In this document: positions 62,684 to 64,000 of the stretch, piece after piece
Layout of the letters: each line of letters starts with the position of its first letter
Numbering within the stretch: position 1 is the stretch's first letter
Assembly: GCA_046520405.1 (NCBI GenBank)
Contig: JBKGHI010000019.1
Location: forward strand, 1 to 64,000
Length of the DNA: 64,000 bases
From: Myxococcus sp046520405
GTDB taxonomy: Bacteria; Myxococcota; Myxococcia; Myxococcales; Myxococcaceae
Direction: 5' to 3'
Position numbers and translations under genes: made by a program
The notes under the pieces: generated by a model
Seen by the model: only the letters and a program-made list of their open reading frames with translations
What the model was told of the DNA's origin: nothing
Databases searched by the model: none

Positions 62684-63610
62684 TCAGCGGCCAGGGGCCG
62701 GCCGCCCGCCCGCCGTTCGCCGGTCCGAGCCGCCCGCCCGGATGGCCAGGCCCACCGACGGCATCAGCGTCAGCCCCCCCAGGTCCCGCTCCACCCCGAA
62801 GAGCTGGGGCCTGCTCCGGAAGTAGCCCCCCGTCAGCTCGGCGTAGAGGTGGACGTACCGGTAGCCCACCGCGATGCCCAAGGTGGAGCCGATGAAGTGG
62901 CTGCCCACCGTGGCGGGAAGCGACGCGTCGAAGCCCGTCACCGGCTTCCCCTGCTGGGCGTAGTCCACCAGCCGCGCGTCCAGCCGGGTGCGGCTATAGA
63001 TGTACTTGGGGGCGGCGTAGAGCTTGAAGACGTCCCCCCAGTCCGCGCTCATGTAGAGGGGCACCTCCACGTCATAGCGGCTGAAGTCCCCCATCTGCAC
63101 CACCTCCAGCACGTCCAGCACCGGGCTGCTGAAGAAGTGCCGGGATACCCCCACCCCCAGGGCCAGGTCGAAGGAGCGCTGGCCCAGCTCCAGGTACCGG
63201 CCCACCTCGTCCCCGCCATGGACCAGCAGCACCTTGATGTCCCCGCGCAGGGCGATGCCGCTGTAGCGCAGGCCCACATCCACCCGGTCCACCACCCCCA
63301 CCCGCATCATCAGCTCCGGGTTGGCGCCCGGGGGGGCCACCATCAGCGCGACGCCAGCCGTCAGCAGCCGCTGCTGGGCCTCCTCGCTCAGCGAATAGGG
63401 ACGGTCGTCATCCACCGCGTCCCGGGCCGCCTCGCCCTCGCTGATGCCCGCGTCCACCACCTTGATGAGCGTCCCCACCGGAACGAAGACCCCCACCCCA
63501 CCCGTCACCTGGACCTGCCCCGGCGCCAACGGCCGGGCCGTTTGCTGCGTGGACAGCGTGGAGGCACACCCCGGCGCCAGGGCCAGGAGCAGCAGGGGAA
63601 GAAATCGCAT
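62684..63610 (-). CDS. Putative outer-membrane lipoprotein
   Basis: 308-aa protein with a lipoprotein signal peptide and lipobox (LALAPGC, cysteine at about residue 15). The rest is rich in alternating hydrophobic residues with aromatic ends (GVGLRY, KYIYSRTRL, GYRYVHLYAELTGGYF), suggesting a beta-barrel or beta-rich outer-membrane protein. Function unknown. It could be in an operon with the downstream cyclase, 107 bp away. Confidence 0.8.
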   Translation of the reverse strand: MRFLPLLLLALAPGCASTLSTQQTARPLAPGQVQVTGGVGVFVPVGTLIKVVDAGISEGEAARDAVDDDRPYSLSEEAQQRLLTAGVALMVAPPGANPELMMRVGVVDRVDVGLRYSGIALRGDIKVLLVHGGDEVGRYLELGQRSFDLALGVGVSRHFFSSPVLDVLEVVQMGDFSRYDVEVPLYMSADWGDVFKLYAAPKYIYSRTRLDARLVDYAQQGKPVTGFDASLPATVGSHFIGSTLGIAVGYRYVHLYAELTGGYFRSRPQLFGVERDLGGLTLMPSVGLAIRAGGSDRRTAGGRPAPGR

Positions 63611-63680
63611 GGAAAGTCACGTTATCCCCTTTCTGGCGCAGATGCTTCATTCCGGGGCGCCGCGCTGGTAAGGGGGCGCC

Positions 63681-64000
63681 GTGCGAATCAAACAAAAGCC
63701 CGAGGACTTCTCCGTCAAGGAGTCATACCGTTTCGACGAAGTCGACTCGGGACGTCACCGCGTCTACCTGATGGACAAGCAGAAGCTGTCCACCTTCGAC
63801 GCCGTGACCCGGCTGCGGGATGCGTTCGGGCTCAAGCCCGGCGCCATCAGCTACTGCGGCCTCAAGGACAAGCAGGGCCGGACCGAGCAGATCATCGCGG
63901 TGGACGGCGCCGACGTGGACATGCAGGACCCTGACCTGCGCCTGAAGTACCTGGGCCGCACGGACAAGCCGCTGTCCGCGGCCAACATCACCTCCAACCG
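63681..64000 (+). CDS. truD: TruD tRNA pseudouridine(13) synthase, 5' part
   Basis: 106 codons are visible before the right edge. The motif SYCGLKDKQGRTEQ contains the catalytic aspartate of the TruD family (GxKD...TxQ). The start IKQKPEDFSVKE is also typical. TruD modifies uridine 13 of tRNA. GTG 63681 has AGGGG about 6 bases upstream. It diverges from the lipoprotein gene with a 70-bp shared promoter region. Confidence 0.85.
   Translation, partial: MRIKQKPEDFSVKESYRFDEVDSGRHRVYLMDKQKLSTFDAVTRLRDAFGLKPGAISYCGLKDKQGRTEQIIAVDGADVDMQDPDLRLKYLGRTDKPLSAANITSN

Noticed and set aside
63611..63680. TGGCGCAGATGC as a sigma-54 promoter for truD
   Set aside because: Spacing between GG and GC is far too short.
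1..64000. CRISPR arrays, insertion sequences, rRNA or tRNA genes
   Set aside because: None seen; repeated sequence is confined to homologous PKS domains.

Overview
The window is high-GC DNA from a myxobacterium, most likely Myxococcus xanthus or a close relative. It carries most of a myxovirescin (antibiotic TA) trans-acyltransferase polyketide/non-ribosomal peptide cluster, followed by unrelated signalling genes. The organism call rests on the gene content and order, which match the published TA cluster as I remember it. It also rests on the neighbouring myxobacterial-style genes: a sigma-54 activator, a Pkn2-like kinase and an FHA-cyclase.

Positions 1-51864, all on the minus strand, form one gene train transcribed right to left: taA (NusG-like), taB (ACP), taC (HMG-CoA synthase-like), taD (LnmK-like), taE (ACP), taF (HMG-CoA synthase-like), taG (signal peptidase II), taH (P450), taV (tandem acyltransferase), taK (decarboxylating KS), taX and taY (enoyl-CoA hydratase fold), taI (MT-GNAT starter PKS), taN (luciferase-like monooxygenase), taL (PKS) and ta1 (giant NRPS/PKS). 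Ta1 runs off the left edge. Gaps are mostly 0-40 bp with several start/stop overlaps, so this looks like a single transcription unit of more than 51 kb.

TaI, TaL and TaN probably build the short starter acid. The C-A-PCP unit of Ta1 adds an amino acid (glycine in the known pathway), and the PKS modules of Ta1 extend it with malonyl units supplied in trans by TaV. TaB/TaC/TaK/TaX/TaY and TaD/TaE/TaF install the methyl and ethyl beta-branches. TaH oxidises the product. TaG is the paralogue of the antibiotic target and the probable resistance gene.

Three reading-frame breaks interrupt the PKS genes (near 17.46, 20.93 and 36.04 kb). Each is repaired by adding one base to a G/C homopolymer, so sequencing undercalls are the leading explanation. 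They split ta1 and taI into fragments that automatic annotation will mis-handle.

Positions 51865-52651 are a non-coding divergent regulatory region. On the left-going side it has a TTGACA promoter, a perfect 15-bp palindrome, an 11-bp-spaced direct repeat and a leader hairpin. On the right-going side it has a near-consensus sigma-54 promoter.

Positions 52652-57608 (plus strand) encode a metallo-beta-lactamase-fold protein, a GAF-AAA-Fis sigma-54 activator and a large protein of unknown function. Positions 57655-63610 (minus strand) encode a membrane protein, a Ser/Thr kinase translationally coupled to an FHA-GAF-adenylate cyclase, and a lipoprotein. The 5' part of truD starts at 63681 (plus strand) and runs off the right edge.
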